From contig JAKSZP010002691.1 in NCBI GenBank assembly GCA_022478985.1, positions 62,001 through 126,000 on the forward strand: DNA of 64,000 bases, read 5' to 3'. Numbering within the stretch: the first letter of the stretch is position 1; every line of letters starts with the position of its first letter. The DNA is from Massospora cicadina (taxonomy: Eukaryota > Entomophthoromycota > Entomophthoromycetes > Entomophthorales > Entomophthoraceae). Shown here piece after piece: positions 63,381 to 64,000 of the stretch. A program made the position numbers and the translations under genes. Below the pieces are notes generated by a model. That model did no database searches, had not been told where the DNA came from, and saw nothing but the letters and a program-made list of their open reading frames with translations.

Positions 63381-64000
63381 AGCTTATGTATAACTACTTA
63401 AACACAAGTAACCTCTGTGACAAAATGGGGGATTGATAATTGGAATTCCATGGCAAAAGTGATCCAGAATGGGCAACATAAAAAGAATTATGAATCTTCT
63501 ATTGGAATTTTTTAAGTTGGTGACATTCACCTCATCAGGTGGGGATAGGGTACAACACTAAATAGGGGAAATAACAGCGGCTAGGAAATTGAGGTGCAGG
63601 GTCATCATCTAAGGGTCCTCACGCCCTAAGCTGACTCCACTTTGCCCTCCTCATCAGCCATTTTCTTTTGGAAAGTAACTTCTTGATGCCTGAAGTACAC
63701 ACAATAGGCGCAAGGGTCATAGCGAGGTTTTGGTTTCTGGGGCTGTCCTACGGCATATATGGGGCCTGACTCCCTTTTTTAGGTGCTTTTCTTTTCATGC
63801 TCACGCAACTCCATAATGAATTCCTAAATATCAAGTATGGACCTGTAAACCCTTTTAGCAATTTGGATGTATAGCATGAGGTTCAAGTTTTTTGAATGCA
63901 GAGAGGACAGTGGCGGTGACATCATCCAAGATAACCATATCACAAGAGGCCAGGGCTTGAGCTTCATGATAGAACTGCTTAGTGAACTCAATGTTAGTTT
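63381..64000 (-). pseudogene. G6 gag C-terminal part with damaged knuckle
   Basis: At 63671-63712 the minus strand reads DPCAYCVYFRHQEVTFQK: C-x2-C-x4-H-x4-F, the last Cys replaced by Phe. The sequence to the right is expected gag capsid, but frames are short and the element leaves the window. Confidence 0.65.

Larger units (their letters stand above)
58751..64000 (-). mobile_element. G6: partial Ty3/gypsy split by M2, cut by window edge
   Basis: On the minus strand: gag with a damaged knuckle (63500-64000), protease (62900-63363), then M2, then linker and RT (58751-59299). G3 ends the element on the left. Protein motifs resemble the G1-G5 group. Confidence 0.82.

Noticed and set aside
1..64000. 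CRISPR arrays, bacterial operons, phage defence or toxin-antitoxin systems
   Set aside because: No spaced direct-repeat arrays, no ribosome-binding-site-led gene runs, and all protein motifs are eukaryotic retroelement types.

Overview
This window looks like heterochromatic, transposon-saturated DNA from a large eukaryotic genome. I see no intact host gene, rRNA gene, functional tRNA gene, bacterial-style operon or CRISPR array. Every stretch that can be read as protein belongs to an LTR retrotransposon (Ty3/gypsy), an APE-type non-LTR retrotransposon (LINE), or a small retroposon. All coding regions are broken by stops and frameshifts. The mix of chromodomain gypsies, LINEs with an RRM-like plus CCHC ORF1, AT-rich spacers and CpA/CpG-type decay would suit a TE-expanded filamentous fungus (a rust or similar), but the sequence does not prove the lineage.

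Layout. G1 (1-3841, minus) is the 5' half of a gypsy cut by the window edge. G2 (3842-9654, plus) is a complete LTR-to-LTR gypsy whose LTRs carry a 75-bp tandem repeat. G4 (9659-15665, minus) is another complete gypsy. G5 (about 15666-18150, minus) keeps only RNase H, RT and protease. Next to it lies M3 (18150-19650, continuing from 21228, minus), which is itself split by M1 (19667-21211, plus). K1 (22338-45780, minus) is a chromovirus-like gypsy. Its 3' LTR and integrase lie at 22.3-24.9 kb. Its RNase H, RT and protease lie at 37.4-39.8 kb. Its 5' LTR is split by LINE-B (40198-45101, minus). Inside K1 sits K2 (24895-37371, plus), a chromodomain gypsy that is split in turn by LINE-A (30889-36151, plus). 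G3 (45886-58750, plus) is a gypsy related to G2. It carries a tRNA-derived SINE (50543-50823, minus), a tiny poly(A)-tailed stub (52516-52537), and LINE-C (53410-58678, plus) inside its 3' LTR. G6 (58751-64000, minus) is a partial gypsy split by M2 (59300-62576, plus).

The most interesting system is the LINE/M/SINE trio. The LINE encodes ORF1 (RRM-like fold plus one CCHC knuckle) and ORF2 (APE endonuclease, RT, C-terminal Cys/His finger). The M elements encode an ORF1-like protein (same RRM-like region, one CCHC-type knuckle) joined not to endonuclease/RT but to a long hydrophobic, probably multi-pass region and a Pro-rich end. M2 has a perfect 15-bp target-site duplication and a 5' end resembling the LINE 5' end. 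The M elements, the LINE and the tRNA-headed SINE share a related 3' tail of about 40 bp. The simplest reading is one autonomous LINE whose machinery moved two non-autonomous partners, one of them a protein-coding, apparently undescribed ORF1-membrane retroposon. All assignments come from reading translations and comparing copies by eye. No database search was run.
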